A stretch of DNA of 64,000 bases, from assembly GCA_024234075.1 (NCBI GenBank), contig JACKOV010000005.1, positions 62,001 through 126,000 of the forward strand, written 5' to 3'. The notes under the pieces were generated by a model, which ran no database searches, had not been told where the DNA came from, and was given only the letters and a program-made list of their open reading frames with translations. Each line of letters opens with the position of its first letter. Position 1 is the stretch's first letter. Both the position numbers and the translations under genes were made by a program. Source of the DNA: Nevskiaceae bacterium (GTDB taxonomy: Bacteria > Pseudomonadota > Gammaproteobacteria > Steroidobacterales > Steroidobacteraceae). Below are positions 9,469-18,470 of this stretch, one piece after another.

Positions 9469-10703
9469 GCGACGACTGCAGGCTCTGGCACGGCGCCGGG
9501 CTGTTCACCAGCATTGCTGGCGCTGCGCCGATCACCGACGGCGCCCTGGTCACCCGCGGCGAGCGCATCGAGTGGGTGGGCGCCGCAGCCGCGTTGCCTA
9601 CTTCGTTGCGCGACGCCTGCGTCGTCGCGCACGACCTCGGTGACGCCTGGATCACCCCCGGCCTCATCGACTGCCACACGCACCTGGTGTTCGCCGGTAC
9701 CCGCGCGCAGGAATACTCGGCGCGGCTGCGCGGCGCGAGCTACGAGGGCCTCGCCGGCGCGGGTGGCGGCATCCTCGAGACCATGCGCGCGACCCGCGCC
9801 GCCAGCGAGGCCGCACTGCTCGCGGCGAGCCGTCCGCGGCTGGCCGCGCTCTGCGCCGAGGGCGTGACCACGGTGGAAATCAAATCCGGCTACGGTCTGG
9901 ACTTTGCCAGCGAGGCGAAGATGCTGCGCGTCGCCCGGGCACTCGGCGAGGAGTTTCCCGTCACTGTCCGCACCAGCTTCCTCGGCGCGCATGCGCTGCC
10001 ACCCGAGTTCACCGGGCGTGCCGACGACTACATCGACACCCTCTCCGGGGACTGGCTGCCGCGGCTGACGCAGGCCGGACTGGTCGATGCGGTGGATATC
10101 TACTGTGATCGCATCGGCTTCAGCCCGGCACAGGCGCGCCGGCTGTTCACCGCAGCCCGCGCGCTCGGCCTGCCGGTGAAGATGCACGCCGAGCAGCTCG
10201 CAAACCTCGGCGGCTCGCTGCTCGCCGCCGAGTTCGCTGCCCTCTCCTGCGACCACCTCGAACACACGACCGCGGCGGATGCCGCCGCGCTCGCCGCCGC
10301 CGGCACCGTGGCCGTGCTGCTGCCCGTGGCCTGGTACTGCCTCGGCGAGACCCGGCGCCCGCCGGTGGATGCGCTGCGCACCGCCGGCGTGGAACTCGCC
10401 GTGGCCAGCGACTGCAATCCAGGTTCGGCGCCGGGCGCGTCCCTGCTGCTGGCGCTCGCCATGGCCACGCGCTCCTTCGGACTCGACCAGGCGGAGGCGC
10501 TCTGCGCGGCGACGCGGGGCGCGGCGCAGGCGCTGGGCCTCGGCGCGAACCGTGGCACGCTGGAGCCCGGACGCATCGCTGACTTCGCCATCTGGAACAT
10601 CGGCGGGCCGGAGGAGCTCGGCTACTGGACCGGATTCAACCCCTGCCGCGCGGTGATCCGTGCCGGCAGGATCGTGCATGGGGAACTGCAACGTGGACAT
10701 TGA
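9465..10703 (+). CDS. hutI: Imidazolonepropionase
   Basis: Hydrolyses 4-imidazolone-5-propionate to N-formimino-glutamate (EC 3.5.2.7), step three of the pathway. 412 residues of the amidohydrolase superfamily: metal ligands in DCHTHLVFAGTRAQEY near residue 70, a substrate segment VEIKSGYGLD, HAEQLAN and SCDHLEH, and the catalytic Asp in VASDCNPGS. The start ATG overlaps the hutU stop by four bases, which fixes it and indicates coupled translation. No oddities. Confidence 0.96.
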
Positions 10704-11703
10704 TCGACAGCTCTGGACCGGCCGCGTCGATGCGGCGGAAGGCGAGCGGGCGCTGCGCTGGCACCAGCAGGTACAGCCGCTGCGTGCCGGGCAGACGCCA
10801 GGTGTCGCACTGCTCGGTTTCGCCTGCGATGCGGGGGTGCTGCGCAATCAGGGAAAGATCGGCGCCGCGGATGGCCCCGCGGCCATCCGGCGCATGGCGG
10901 TGGATCTGGCCTGGCATGGCAGTGACCGGGTGCCGCTGATCGATGCCGGCGACGTCGTCTGCCGCGGCGACGAACTCGAGGCCGCACAGGCGGAACTCGG
11001 CGAGCGGGTCGCTGCTCTGCTGCGCGCCGGTCACCTGCCGATACTCTTGGGCGGCGGGCACGAGATCGCCTGGGGTTCGTTCCAGGGCATCGCCGCGGCC
11101 TGCGGCGATGCGCTCGACGGCTACGGCATCGTCAACTTTGACGCCCACTTCGACCTGCGCCGCCCGCCCGGCGGGCGCGGCAATTCGGGGACATCCTTTT
11201 TCCAGATCTCGGAGGCACTCGCGGTGCGCAAGCTACCGTTTCGTTACCTCTGCATCGGCGCCAGCGCGGCAGCCAATACGCGCGCGGTCTTCGACACCGC
11301 GCACCGGCTCGGCGCGCAGTGGATCGGTGACAGCGAACTCAGTTGGCTCGGCTTCGGGCAGGTGACCAGCGCCATCGATGCCTTCCTCGACCGCGTGAAG
11401 CTGCTGCAGCTCAGCATCTGTCTCGACGCATTGCCGGCGAGCGTCGCGCCAGGCGTGAGCGCGCCGGCGGCGCGTGGCATGGCACCGGACCTGTTCTTCG
11501 CCTTGCTCGACCACGTCCTGCGACGCACTGCCGGGCGGGGCACGGCCCCCAGGCTGGTGCTGGCTGAGATCGCGGAGTGCAATCCGGCCGTCGACCGCGA
11601 CGGCATGACCAGCCGGCTTGCCGCTCGCATCGGCTTCGAGATCGCGCGCGGTGTACTCGCGCCTGGAATGACCCGTGCCTCGGCCACGGGTGCCCCATGC
11701 TGA
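10693..11703 (+). CDS. hutG: N-formimino-L-glutamate hydrolase (formiminoglutamase)
   Basis: Arginase/ureohydrolase superfamily enzyme that hydrolyses formiminoglutamate to glutamate and formamide (EC 3.5.3.8), giving the direct, folate-independent end of the pathway. Manganese-site motifs are GGGHEIAWG, NFDAHFDLR and SICLDALPASVAPGVSAPAA. In the last motif the first Asp of the usual D-x-D pair is Cys (C243, with D245 kept), a variation I believe occurs in other HutG proteins but cannot check here. I chose GTG at 10693 (GGGGAAC about 8 bases upstream, 11-base overlap with hutI); ATG at 10678 is an alternative. The 3' end overlaps hutH by seven bases. Confidence 0.9.
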   Translation: MDIDRQLWTGRVDAAEGERALRWHQQVQPLRAGQTPGVALLGFACDAGVLRNQGKIGAADGPAAIRRMAVDLAWHGSDRVPLIDAGDVVCRGDELEAAQAELGERVAALLRAGHLPILLGGGHEIAWGSFQGIAAACGDALDGYGIVNFDAHFDLRRPPGGRGNSGTSFFQISEALAVRKLPFRYLCIGASAAANTRAVFDTAHRLGAQWIGDSELSWLGFGQVTSAIDAFLDRVKLLQLSICLDALPASVAPGVSAPAARGMAPDLFFALLDHVLRRTAGRGTAPRLVLAEIAECNPAVDRDGMTSRLAARIGFEIARGVLAPGMTRASATGAPC

Positions 11704-13220
11704 CCCTCGGCAATGCGCCGCTCGGACTCGATGCGCTGCGGACGGCGTACGCCGGGCCGCTGCCGGTGGCACTCGGCCGCGACGGGCTCGAGCGGGCACA
11801 GGCCTCGGCCGCGGCGCTCGCCCGGCTGGTGACCCATGATGAGCCGGCCTACGGCATCAACACCGGCTTCGGGCTGCTGGCCAATACGCGCATCGCGCGC
11901 GAGCAGCAGTCGAAGCTGCAGGAGAACCTGGTGCTGTCGCATGCGGCGGGCGTGGGCGAGCCGCTGCCCGATGCCGTGGTACGACTGGCGCTGCTGCTGA
12001 AGCTCGCGAGCCTGCTGCAGGGGCAGTCCGGCATCAGCCGGCCAGTGCTCGACTTCCTCGCGGCACTGGTCAATGCGCGCGCCTGGCCGGTGGTCCCCGC
12101 GCAGGGCTCGGTGGGCGCGAGCGGGGACCTTGCGCCACTGGCCCATCTGGCGCTGCCGCTGATGGGCCGCGGCCAGCTGCGGCTCGATGGCCAGGTGCTG
12201 CCCGCGGACCAGGCGCTCGCGCGCCTCGGCCTGCAGCCCATCGCACTCGGCCCCAAGGAAGGGCTCGCGTTGCTGAATGGCACGCAGGTGTCCACCGCCC
12301 TGGCGCTGGCCGCGCTGTTCGAGACCGAGGCCGCGGCACTCGGTGCCGTGGTGACCGGCGCGCTGAGCATCGATGCCCTGCGCGGCAGCGACGCGCCCTT
12401 CGATGCGCGCATCCAGGCGGTGCGCGGCCATGCGGGCCAGGTCCGTGTCGCTGCGAGCTTCCGCCGCCTGCTCGCCGGCAGCGGCATCCGCGATTCCCAC
12501 CGCGACTGCCCGCGCGTCCAGGATCCCTACTCGCTGCGCTGCCAGCCGCAGGTGATGGGCGCCTGCCTCGACCTGCTGGAGCAGGCGGCCGGCACGCTGC
12601 GCATCGAGGCCAACGCCGTCACCGACAATCCGCTGATCTTCGGCGACGAGGTGCTCTCAGGCGGCAACTTCCACGCCGAGCCAGTGGCCTTCGCCGCCGA
12701 CCAGCTGGCGCTCGCCGCTGCCGAGATCGGCAGCCTCGCCGAGCGACGCATCGCCCTGCTGGTGGATCCGAAGATGAGCGGTCTGCCGGCGTTCCTGGTG
12801 GCCGACAGCGGCGTGAACTCCGGATTCATGATCGCGCAGGTCACCGCCGCAGCGCTGGTGGCGGAGAACCGCATGATGGCGCACCCGGCCAGCATCGACT
12901 CGATCCCCACCTCGGCGAACCAGGAGGACCATGTCAGCATGGCCACCCATGGGGCGCGCCGCTCGCTGGCGATGGCGGCGAACCTGCAGCAGATCATCGC
13001 CATCGAATTCCTCGCGGCCTGCCAGGGCATCGACTTCCATCGCCCGCTGGTGACCTCTCCCAGCCTCGCCTGCACGCACGCGGAACTCCGGCGCAAGGTG
13101 CCCTTCCTCGATGCCGATCGCCTGATGGCCAACGACATCGCCGCTGCGCTGCGGGTGCTGCGCTCGGACGCGGTACAGGGACTCGCCCCCGAACTGCGGC
13201 TGACTGGGGCACGGGCGTGA
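11697..13220 (+). CDS. hutH: Histidine ammonia-lyase
   Basis: Deaminates L-histidine to trans-urocanate (EC 4.3.1.3), the first step of the pathway. 507 residues, the usual length. The self-formed MIO cofactor comes from Ala141-Ser142-Gly143 in GSVGASGDLAPLAHLAL; GINTGFGLLA carries the catalytic Tyr loop, and NPLIFGDEVLSGGNFH and SIPTSANQEDHVSM are further family signatures. ATG at 11697 lies inside the end of hutG (ATGCTGA), so the two are coupled. hutH follows the downstream-pathway genes in this operon. Confidence 0.97.
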   Translation: MLTLGNAPLGLDALRTAYAGPLPVALGRDGLERAQASAAALARLVTHDEPAYGINTGFGLLANTRIAREQQSKLQENLVLSHAAGVGEPLPDAVVRLALLLKLASLLQGQSGISRPVLDFLAALVNARAWPVVPAQGSVGASGDLAPLAHLALPLMGRGQLRLDGQVLPADQALARLGLQPIALGPKEGLALLNGTQVSTALALAALFETEAAALGAVVTGALSIDALRGSDAPFDARIQAVRGHAGQVRVAASFRRLLAGSGIRDSHRDCPRVQDPYSLRCQPQVMGACLDLLEQAAGTLRIEANAVTDNPLIFGDEVLSGGNFHAEPVAFAADQLALAAAEIGSLAERRIALLVDPKMSGLPAFLVADSGVNSGFMIAQVTAAALVAENRMMAHPASIDSIPTSANQEDHVSMATHGARRSLAMAANLQQIIAIEFLAACQGIDFHRPLVTSPSLACTHAELRRKVPFLDADRLMANDIAAALRVLRSDAVQGLAPELRLTGARA

Positions 13221-13993
13221 ACGCGCGGCGCAGTCCGCAGTCGCCAGCCGCGCTGTCACCGGCCACGGCCACGGCCACGGCCACGGCCGTGGCGCCGCGC
13301 TACCGGCAGGTGCGCAGCCATGTACTCGGGCTGATCAGCTCGGGCACGCTGGTGGCGCATGACCGCATCCCCTCGGAAAACGAACTGGTGCGCACGCTCG
13401 GCGTCTCGCGCATGACCGTCAACCGCGCGCTGCGCGAGCTGGCCGACGATGGCGTGCTGCTGCGGGTTTCCGGGGTCGGCACGTTCGTCGCCGACGAACG
13501 CGTGCATGCGCATCCCCTGGAGGTGCGCAACATCGCCGACGAAGTGCGCAGCCGCGGCCATGCCTACAGCGCCCGCGTGGTGACGCTGACGACGCTCCGC
13601 GCCGATGCCGCGCTCGCCGCCCGCCTCGGCGTGGCGCCGGATGCGAGCCTGCAGCACTCCAGCATCGTGCACTGCGAGAACGGCCGGCCGCTGCAGCTCG
13701 AGGACCGCTACGTGAATCCGGCCGTCGTGCCCGGCTACCTGAAAAACGACTTCACCCGCATCACACCCTACGAATTTCTGGTGCGCGCCGCGCCGCTGCA
13801 GCAGGCCGAGCATACCGTGCAGGCGGTGATGCCCGATGCGCGGTTGCGCCGCCTGCTGAAGCTCGACGCCGACGAAGCCTGCCTGCTGATCCGCCGCCGC
13901 ACCTGGAGCGACGGGCGCGTGGTGACCGCGGCGGACCTCTGGCACCCCGGGAAGCGCTACGAGCTGTCAGGCACCTTCGAACCGCTGGCCTGA
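13217..13993 (+). CDS. hutC: Histidine-utilisation repressor (GntR family, UTRA domain)
   Basis: GntR winged helix at about residues 30-95 (IPSENELVRTLGVSRMTVNR, LADDGVLLRVSGVGTFVADE) followed by a UTRA ligand domain, where urocanate binds in known HutC proteins. 258 residues. The GTG start overlaps the hutH stop by four bases (GTGA). The N-terminus has a 20-odd residue extension not seen in typical HutC, including an Ala-Thr run encoded by a hexamer repeat; the true start could be later. Being last in the operon it should repress itself through the palindrome at 7750. Confidence 0.92.
   Translation: MNARRSPQSPAALSPATATATATAVAPRYRQVRSHVLGLISSGTLVAHDRIPSENELVRTLGVSRMTVNRALRELADDGVLLRVSGVGTFVADERVHAHPLEVRNIADEVRSRGHAYSARVVTLTTLRADAALAARLGVAPDASLQHSSIVHCENGRPLQLEDRYVNPAVVPGYLKNDFTRITPYEFLVRAAPLQQAEHTVQAVMPDARLRRLLKLDADEACLLIRRRTWSDGRVVTAADLWHPGKRYELSGTFEPLA
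13261..13288 (+). repeat. Hexanucleotide tandem repeat inside hutC
   Basis: GGCCAC is repeated four times, plus four more bases, in the 5' coding part of hutC and encodes alternating Ala-Thr. Because the unit is six bases, copy-number changes keep the frame and alter only the length of the N-terminal extension. Confidence 0.85.
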
Positions 13994-13999
13994 GGCGGG

Positions 14000-14122
14000 C
14001 GCTTATACGTGAACCGCCCGCCGATTGCGGTGGAACGATTGGCGTTGACCTCATCCGGCCAGGTTCGCTACACGCTCAAGACCCCGTACCGTGACGGGAC
14101 CACCCACATCGTGCTGGAACCC
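14000..14122 (+). pseudogene. IS91-family transposase C-terminal fragment
   Basis: The frame reads RLYVNRPPIAVERLALTSSG then QVRYTLKTPYRDGTTHIVLEP. This corresponds to the region before the FMARLAALVP-type motif of Y2 (IS91-type) transposases. About 41 codons remain, starting seven bases after the hutC stop. Rolling-circle IS91-type elements can move neighbouring DNA, so its position at the operon's 3' border is notable. From 14123 to 14437 I see no gene. Confidence 0.75.
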
Positions 14123-14437
14123 TCCACCCAACATGCGACATCATGTTGGACAGCGCAGTGCTACACCAGTTGCAAGCTGTTTACGCAAGTCTCAATAGCA
14201 TGCTCGAATTCAAAGTCGTTTCGATCATGACTGCCGCGACGACGACCGGGCTTGGTGCAGAGCCGGGCAGGGCGGCGTTTCACGATGTGCTCCGGGCGGC
14301 TTGCCGATTTCTCGCTCTTCGGCCGCCTGCTGTGCCCCGTTCGCCGGATTATTGACCGCGGTGACCAGCCGCTGTACTGCGAGGTGCCGCACCTCTTAAG
14401 ATGGGCCGTCCACTCACAGCAAGGCGGCGGGCCGCCC

Positions 14438-15430
14438 ATGAGACGCACATCGCTCTACAGCCGGTCTCCACGCTCCCGCCAAGTGGCCGCGGCGGGTGAG
14501 GGCGCACTGGCCGGCGAACCCCTGCCACCATCACTGGCTGCACCCGGCCGCCTGGCGGCGCTCGTCCGCCGCCATGATCGTCCGTTGCTGATGCTGGCCT
14601 CGGCACTGCTCGCCGCGTTGCTAGTTGCCGGCACCTACGCGATCGTCACACCGGTCAACCGCAAGCTCACGCAGAGCGACATCGATGCAGCCGTGCTGCA
14701 CACGCTGGAGAGGCGGCCGCCCGAGCCCTCACGGGCCTCAAAGGCCTACCAAGCGATCCATCCGTCGGTGGTTCTGGTCAGGCGGCTGAGCGAGGACAAG
14801 GGCGAGAACAGGGGCGAGAAGTCGGCTAACGCGGGCGAAGGGCGTGAGAGCGAAGCCGATGACGAGGGGGAAACCGGAGGTCGGAAGTTCTCGCTGCGGG
14901 GTGTCGGCAGTGGCGTGGTGTTCTCCGATGACGGCATGATCTTCACGAATCTGCACGTCGTGGCGGGTGCGGAAAGGGTCGGTGTGGTATTTGCGGACGG
15001 CACGGAATCTGAGGTCACGCTGGTCGATGCTCAGCCGGAGAACGATCTGGCCGTACTCAAAGCCAAGACGTTGCCGGACGATATGCGTCCGGCCACACTG
15101 CGCACCACACGCGGTCTGAGATCCGGCGACGAAGTGCTCGCGGTCGGCTTCCCGTTCGGAATTGGTCCGACTGCTACCTGGGGCGTCATCTCGGGGTTGC
15201 GGCGCGAGCACTATTCGCAGGAGGGCCGTAGGAATCTGGTCGATCTGATCCAGTTTGACGCCGCCATCAACCCTGGCAATTCAGGCGGCCCGCTGGTCAC
15301 ACGCGACGGTGACGTCGTGGGGATCGTGACTGCGCTGCTCAATCCCACGGAACAGGCTTTCTTCATCGGCATCGCCTTCGCCGTACCGATCGAGAATGCC
15401 GCGGCCGCCGCAGGTCTGTCGCCATTCTGA
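14438..15430 (+). CDS. Membrane-anchored trypsin-like (HtrA/Deg-type) serine protease
   Basis: 330 residues. One N-terminal membrane helix (PLLMLASALLAALLVAGTYA, about residues 48-67) places the protease domain in the periplasm. A charged linker follows (EDKGENRGEKSANAGEGRES), then a chymotrypsin-fold domain with catalytic His in FTNLHVVAG, Asp in ENDLAVLKA and Ser in INPGNSGGPLV. There is no PDZ domain after the catalytic part, so it is shorter than DegP or DegS. It lies 112 bases before the MoxR/vWA operon on the same strand and may take part in the same envelope-related process. ATG 14438 is the first credible start. Confidence 0.87.
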   Translation: MRRTSLYSRSPRSRQVAAAGEGALAGEPLPPSLAAPGRLAALVRRHDRPLLMLASALLAALLVAGTYAIVTPVNRKLTQSDIDAAVLHTLERRPPEPSRASKAYQAIHPSVVLVRRLSEDKGENRGEKSANAGEGRESEADDEGETGGRKFSLRGVGSGVVFSDDGMIFTNLHVVAGAERVGVVFADGTESEVTLVDAQPENDLAVLKAKTLPDDMRPATLRTTRGLRSGDEVLAVGFPFGIGPTATWGVISGLRREHYSQEGRRNLVDLIQFDAAINPGNSGGPLVTRDGDVVGIVTALLNPTEQAFFIGIAFAVPIENAAAAAGLSPF

Positions 15431-15542
15431 GAGTCTAGCGACGACGTGTACCGCGCTCCGGTGCGTCGCCGACAGTGAGTATCACCGGAGCATGCGGCAC
15501 TACGGTGCCTGGAGCGCTATCACACATGAAGTATCTCCGAAC

Positions 15543-16556
15543 ATGAACGACATGAACCGTGCAGGCGAGGTCGTCACGTCGATGCAGCGCGTGCTCTACG
15601 AGGTCAAGAAGGTCGTGGTCGGCCAGGACCACTTCCTGGAGCGTGTGCTGGTGGCGATGCTGGCGCGCGGGCATCTGCTGGTTGAAGGCGTGCCCGGACT
15701 TGCCAAGACACTTACGGTGAAGACTCTGGCGCGTGCGCTTCAGGGTAGCTTCAAGCGCATCCAGTTTACGCCGGACCTCGTGCCTGCGGATCTGGTTGGC
15801 ACGCGAATCTACAACCAGAAGACCGGAGATTTCTCGGTGTCTCTCGGGCCGGTGTTCACCAATTTACTGCTCGCCGACGAGATCAACCGGGCGCCGGCCA
15901 AGGTGCAGAGCGCTCTGCTGGAAGTCATGCAGGAACAGCAGGTCACGATTGCGGGTGAGACCTACGGGGTACCGCAGCCCTTTCTAGTCATGGCCACGCA
16001 GAACCCCATCGAAAGCGAGGGCACGTATCCGCTGCCCGAGGCTCAGGTGGACCGCTTCATGATGAAAGTTCTGGTGGGGTATCCGACCGCGGACGAGGAG
16101 TTCGTGATCGTGGAGCGCGTCACCGGGGTATCTGCGACCGTGACAGCCGTCACGTCCATGGCGGAGCTGGCGACTCTGCAGCAGGCTTGCCGTGAGGTGT
16201 TCGTCGATCCGGCGCTGATCAGCTATGTCGTGCGCCTGGTCGCTGCGACGCGCGATCCGGAACCTGCCGGCCTGCGTGAGCTGGCGCGCTGCCTCACCTA
16301 CGGTGCGAGTCCGCGTGCCTCGATCCACCTGGTCGAGGGCGCCCGTGCGCTCGCGTTCCTGCGAGGGCGCGACTACGTACTGCCGGAGGACCTGACCGAT
16401 CTCGTACCCGACGTGCTGCGGCATCGTCTCGTGTTGTCGTATGAGGCGCTGATGGAGGGGATGTCGCCCGACGCGATTGTCCGCCGTCTGATGTCGCAGA
16501 TCGGGCCGCCCGCGAGGCCTCTGGAGAGCCGTGGTCGTCCCGCCGCAAGCGCCTGA
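15543..16556 (+). CDS. MoxR-type AAA+ ATPase
   Basis: 337 residues with Walker A VEGVPGLAKT, Walker B LLLADEINRAP, sensor 1 MATQNPIESEGTYPLPEAQV and arginine finger region DRF. MoxR ATPases act as chaperones that insert metal cofactors or assemble complexes together with vWA proteins. The gene is the first of a tightly overlapping set with DUF58 and two vWA genes. ATG 15543 is preferred because MoxR proteins begin about 20 residues before VVVGQD; no strong ribosome site is visible, and an in-frame ATG occurs at 15492. Confidence 0.92.
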   Translation: MNDMNRAGEVVTSMQRVLYEVKKVVVGQDHFLERVLVAMLARGHLLVEGVPGLAKTLTVKTLARALQGSFKRIQFTPDLVPADLVGTRIYNQKTGDFSVSLGPVFTNLLLADEINRAPAKVQSALLEVMQEQQVTIAGETYGVPQPFLVMATQNPIESEGTYPLPEAQVDRFMMKVLVGYPTADEEFVIVERVTGVSATVTAVTSMAELATLQQACREVFVDPALISYVVRLVAATRDPEPAGLRELARCLTYGASPRASIHLVEGARALAFLRGRDYVLPEDLTDLVPDVLRHRLVLSYEALMEGMSPDAIVRRLMSQIGPPARPLESRGRPAASA

Positions 16557-17463
16557 GAGTCTGCTGCGCCGCCTGGAATGGACGGTGCTGCGGCGTCTGG
16601 ACGGTCTGCTGCACGGCAGCTATCGCACGCTGTTTCGGGGGGCGGGCCTGGATCTCGCGGACGTGCGCGAATACCAGACGCACGATGACGTACGCCACAT
16701 CGACTGGAACGTGACGGCGCGCCTGCAGTCGCTGCATGTGCGCCAGTACATCGAAGATCGCGAGATCGTCGGCTGGTTCCTCCTGGATTTGAGCCCCTCG
16801 GTGAATTTTGGCTCGCAGGTCAGCAAGTGCAAGGTCCTCGAGCAGCTCGTCGCAGTGCTCGCGCGTGTGCTGACGCGCCACGGCAATCCGGTAGGCGCCA
16901 TTCTCTACGGCGTCGGCATCGAAGCCGTGATCCCGCCGGCCACCGGGCGGCGCCAAGTGCTGCGGATCCTGCGCACGCTGCTGGATCGGCCGAAGCCCGC
17001 GCAGGCAGCGCGCACCGATCTCGGCGAGCTGCTGCGCACCGCGATGCAGGTGATGCCACGCCGTTCGATGGTGTTCCTGGTCTCGGATTTCATCAGCACA
17101 CCCGGCTGGCCGAAAGCGCTTGCGCAGCTCGGCTGGCGGCACGAGGTCGTGGCGCTGCGGCTGTACGACCCGGCCGAGCGTGAGCTGCCGAAATTCGGCC
17201 TGGGGCTCGTGCAGGACGTCGAGACGGGTGAGCAGCTGTTTGTCGACGCCGACGATCGCGTGTTCAGGGAGCGCTACGCCGCAGCCGTCAGGCGGCGCGA
17301 GTCCGAGATCCTCGGCGCGCTGGCTGACGCCGGCGTCGATGCGCTGGAACTGTCCACGGATGACGATCTGCTGGAGACGCTGCTGCGTTTCGCTGTGCTG
17401 CGTAAACGTCGTGGCCTCTCCACCGTGGGTCTGTCGCGGCACCTAGAGGCGCTGGCGCCGTGA
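16531..17463 (+). CDS. DUF58 domain protein of the MoxR operon
   Basis: 310 residues, no membrane segment. The DUF58 signature is clear: FRGAGLDLADVREYQTHDDV, RHIDWNVTARLQSLHVRQY and a vWA-like core with the degenerate DLSPSVNFGS. These proteins always sit next to moxR and are thought to be partners or substrates of the ATPase. The GTG start lies 26 bases inside the end of moxR, and the gene ends with a GTGA overlap into the next one. Confidence 0.88.
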   Translation: MVVPPQAPESLLRRLEWTVLRRLDGLLHGSYRTLFRGAGLDLADVREYQTHDDVRHIDWNVTARLQSLHVRQYIEDREIVGWFLLDLSPSVNFGSQVSKCKVLEQLVAVLARVLTRHGNPVGAILYGVGIEAVIPPATGRRQVLRILRTLLDRPKPAQAARTDLGELLRTAMQVMPRRSMVFLVSDFISTPGWPKALAQLGWRHEVVALRLYDPAERELPKFGLGLVQDVETGEQLFVDADDRVFRERYAAAVRRRESEILGALADAGVDALELSTDDDLLETLLRFAVLRKRRGLSTVGLSRHLEALAP

Positions 17464-18470
17464 TCTTCGAGTGGCCACTGCTGCTCTGGGGATGGCTACT
17501 GGTGCCAGTGCTGGCGCTGGGCTATGTGCGGATGCAGCGCCGCCGCCACGAAGCCATGCTCGCCGCAGCCCGCTGGGGCCACCATGCCGACACCGCCGCT
17601 GTGCCGCGCCTGCGCCGCCTGCTGCCACCGCTGCTCTATGGCGTCGCGCTGTTGTCGTTGGTTGTGGCTGCGGCGCGGCCGATGGCGGTTGTCAGCCTGC
17701 CATCGCTGCGTGATGTCATCATCCTCGCGCTGGATGTCTCCCACAGCATGCGGGCGGACGACCTCTCCCCTACGCGTCTGGCCGCGGCCCAGCAGGCCGC
17801 TCGCGAGTTCATCGAAAACCAGCCTGCGACCACTCGCATCGGCGTGGTCGCCTTCGCCGAGACCGCGCTCGCTGTGCAGCGGCCTACGGCGAACCGCGAG
17901 GAGTTGCTGAAAGCCATCGAGCGACTCGAGCCGCAGCCGGGAACCGCTATCGGAGAGGCAATCCTGGTAGGTCTCCAGACGCTTTTCCCGAAGGAAATCT
18001 TCGAGCTGGAGTCGCGTGAGCCGACGTCCGCGGCTAAGCCCGATCGCGTGCCGTCCATCGACGTGCCGCCGAGCTCCGAGAAGTCCGCCGCTATTGTGCT
18101 GCTGAGCGATGGTGCTGAAACCCGTGGGCCAGATGCGGTGGCAGCAGCGCGGCTGGCGGCGCGGCGTGGCGTGCGCATATTCACCGTCGGACTCGGCACC
18201 GAGGAGGGTGCGGTGGTGCAGCTTGACGGCATTTCGATGCGTGTGCAGTTTGATGAAGAAATGCTGAAGAATGTGGCCGATGTTACCCGGGCGCGTTTTT
18301 TCCGCGCCGGTGACGTCGAGAGTCTGCGTGCGATCTACCGTGACATCAGTGCCCGGCTTGTAGTCGAGACCCGCGAGACCGAGGTCGGTGCGGCGTTTGT
18401 CGCTATTGCGGCGCTGCTGACGCTGCTGGCGGCAGGCTTGTCCGTGTTCTGGTTCAACCGGATCCTGTGA
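17460..18470 (+). CDS. BatA-like membrane protein with vWA domain
   Basis: 336 residues: an N-terminal membrane helix (LLWGWLLVPVLALGY), a second near residues 60-75, a vWA domain with an intact MIDAS motif (DVSHSM, then a Thr site and LLSDGAETRG), and a C-terminal helix (IAALLTLLAAGLSVFWF). The vWA domain should be exposed in the periplasm and bind a divalent metal. It has a four-base overlap on both sides in the operon. It is paralogous to the next gene, though the insert between the MIDAS and metal loops differs. Confidence 0.88.
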   Translation: MIFEWPLLLWGWLLVPVLALGYVRMQRRRHEAMLAAARWGHHADTAAVPRLRRLLPPLLYGVALLSLVVAAARPMAVVSLPSLRDVIILALDVSHSMRADDLSPTRLAAAQQAAREFIENQPATTRIGVVAFAETALAVQRPTANREELLKAIERLEPQPGTAIGEAILVGLQTLFPKEIFELESREPTSAAKPDRVPSIDVPPSSEKSAAIVLLSDGAETRGPDAVAAARLAARRGVRIFTVGLGTEEGAVVQLDGISMRVQFDEEMLKNVADVTRARFFRAGDVESLRAIYRDISARLVVETRETEVGAAFVAIAALLTLLAAGLSVFWFNRIL

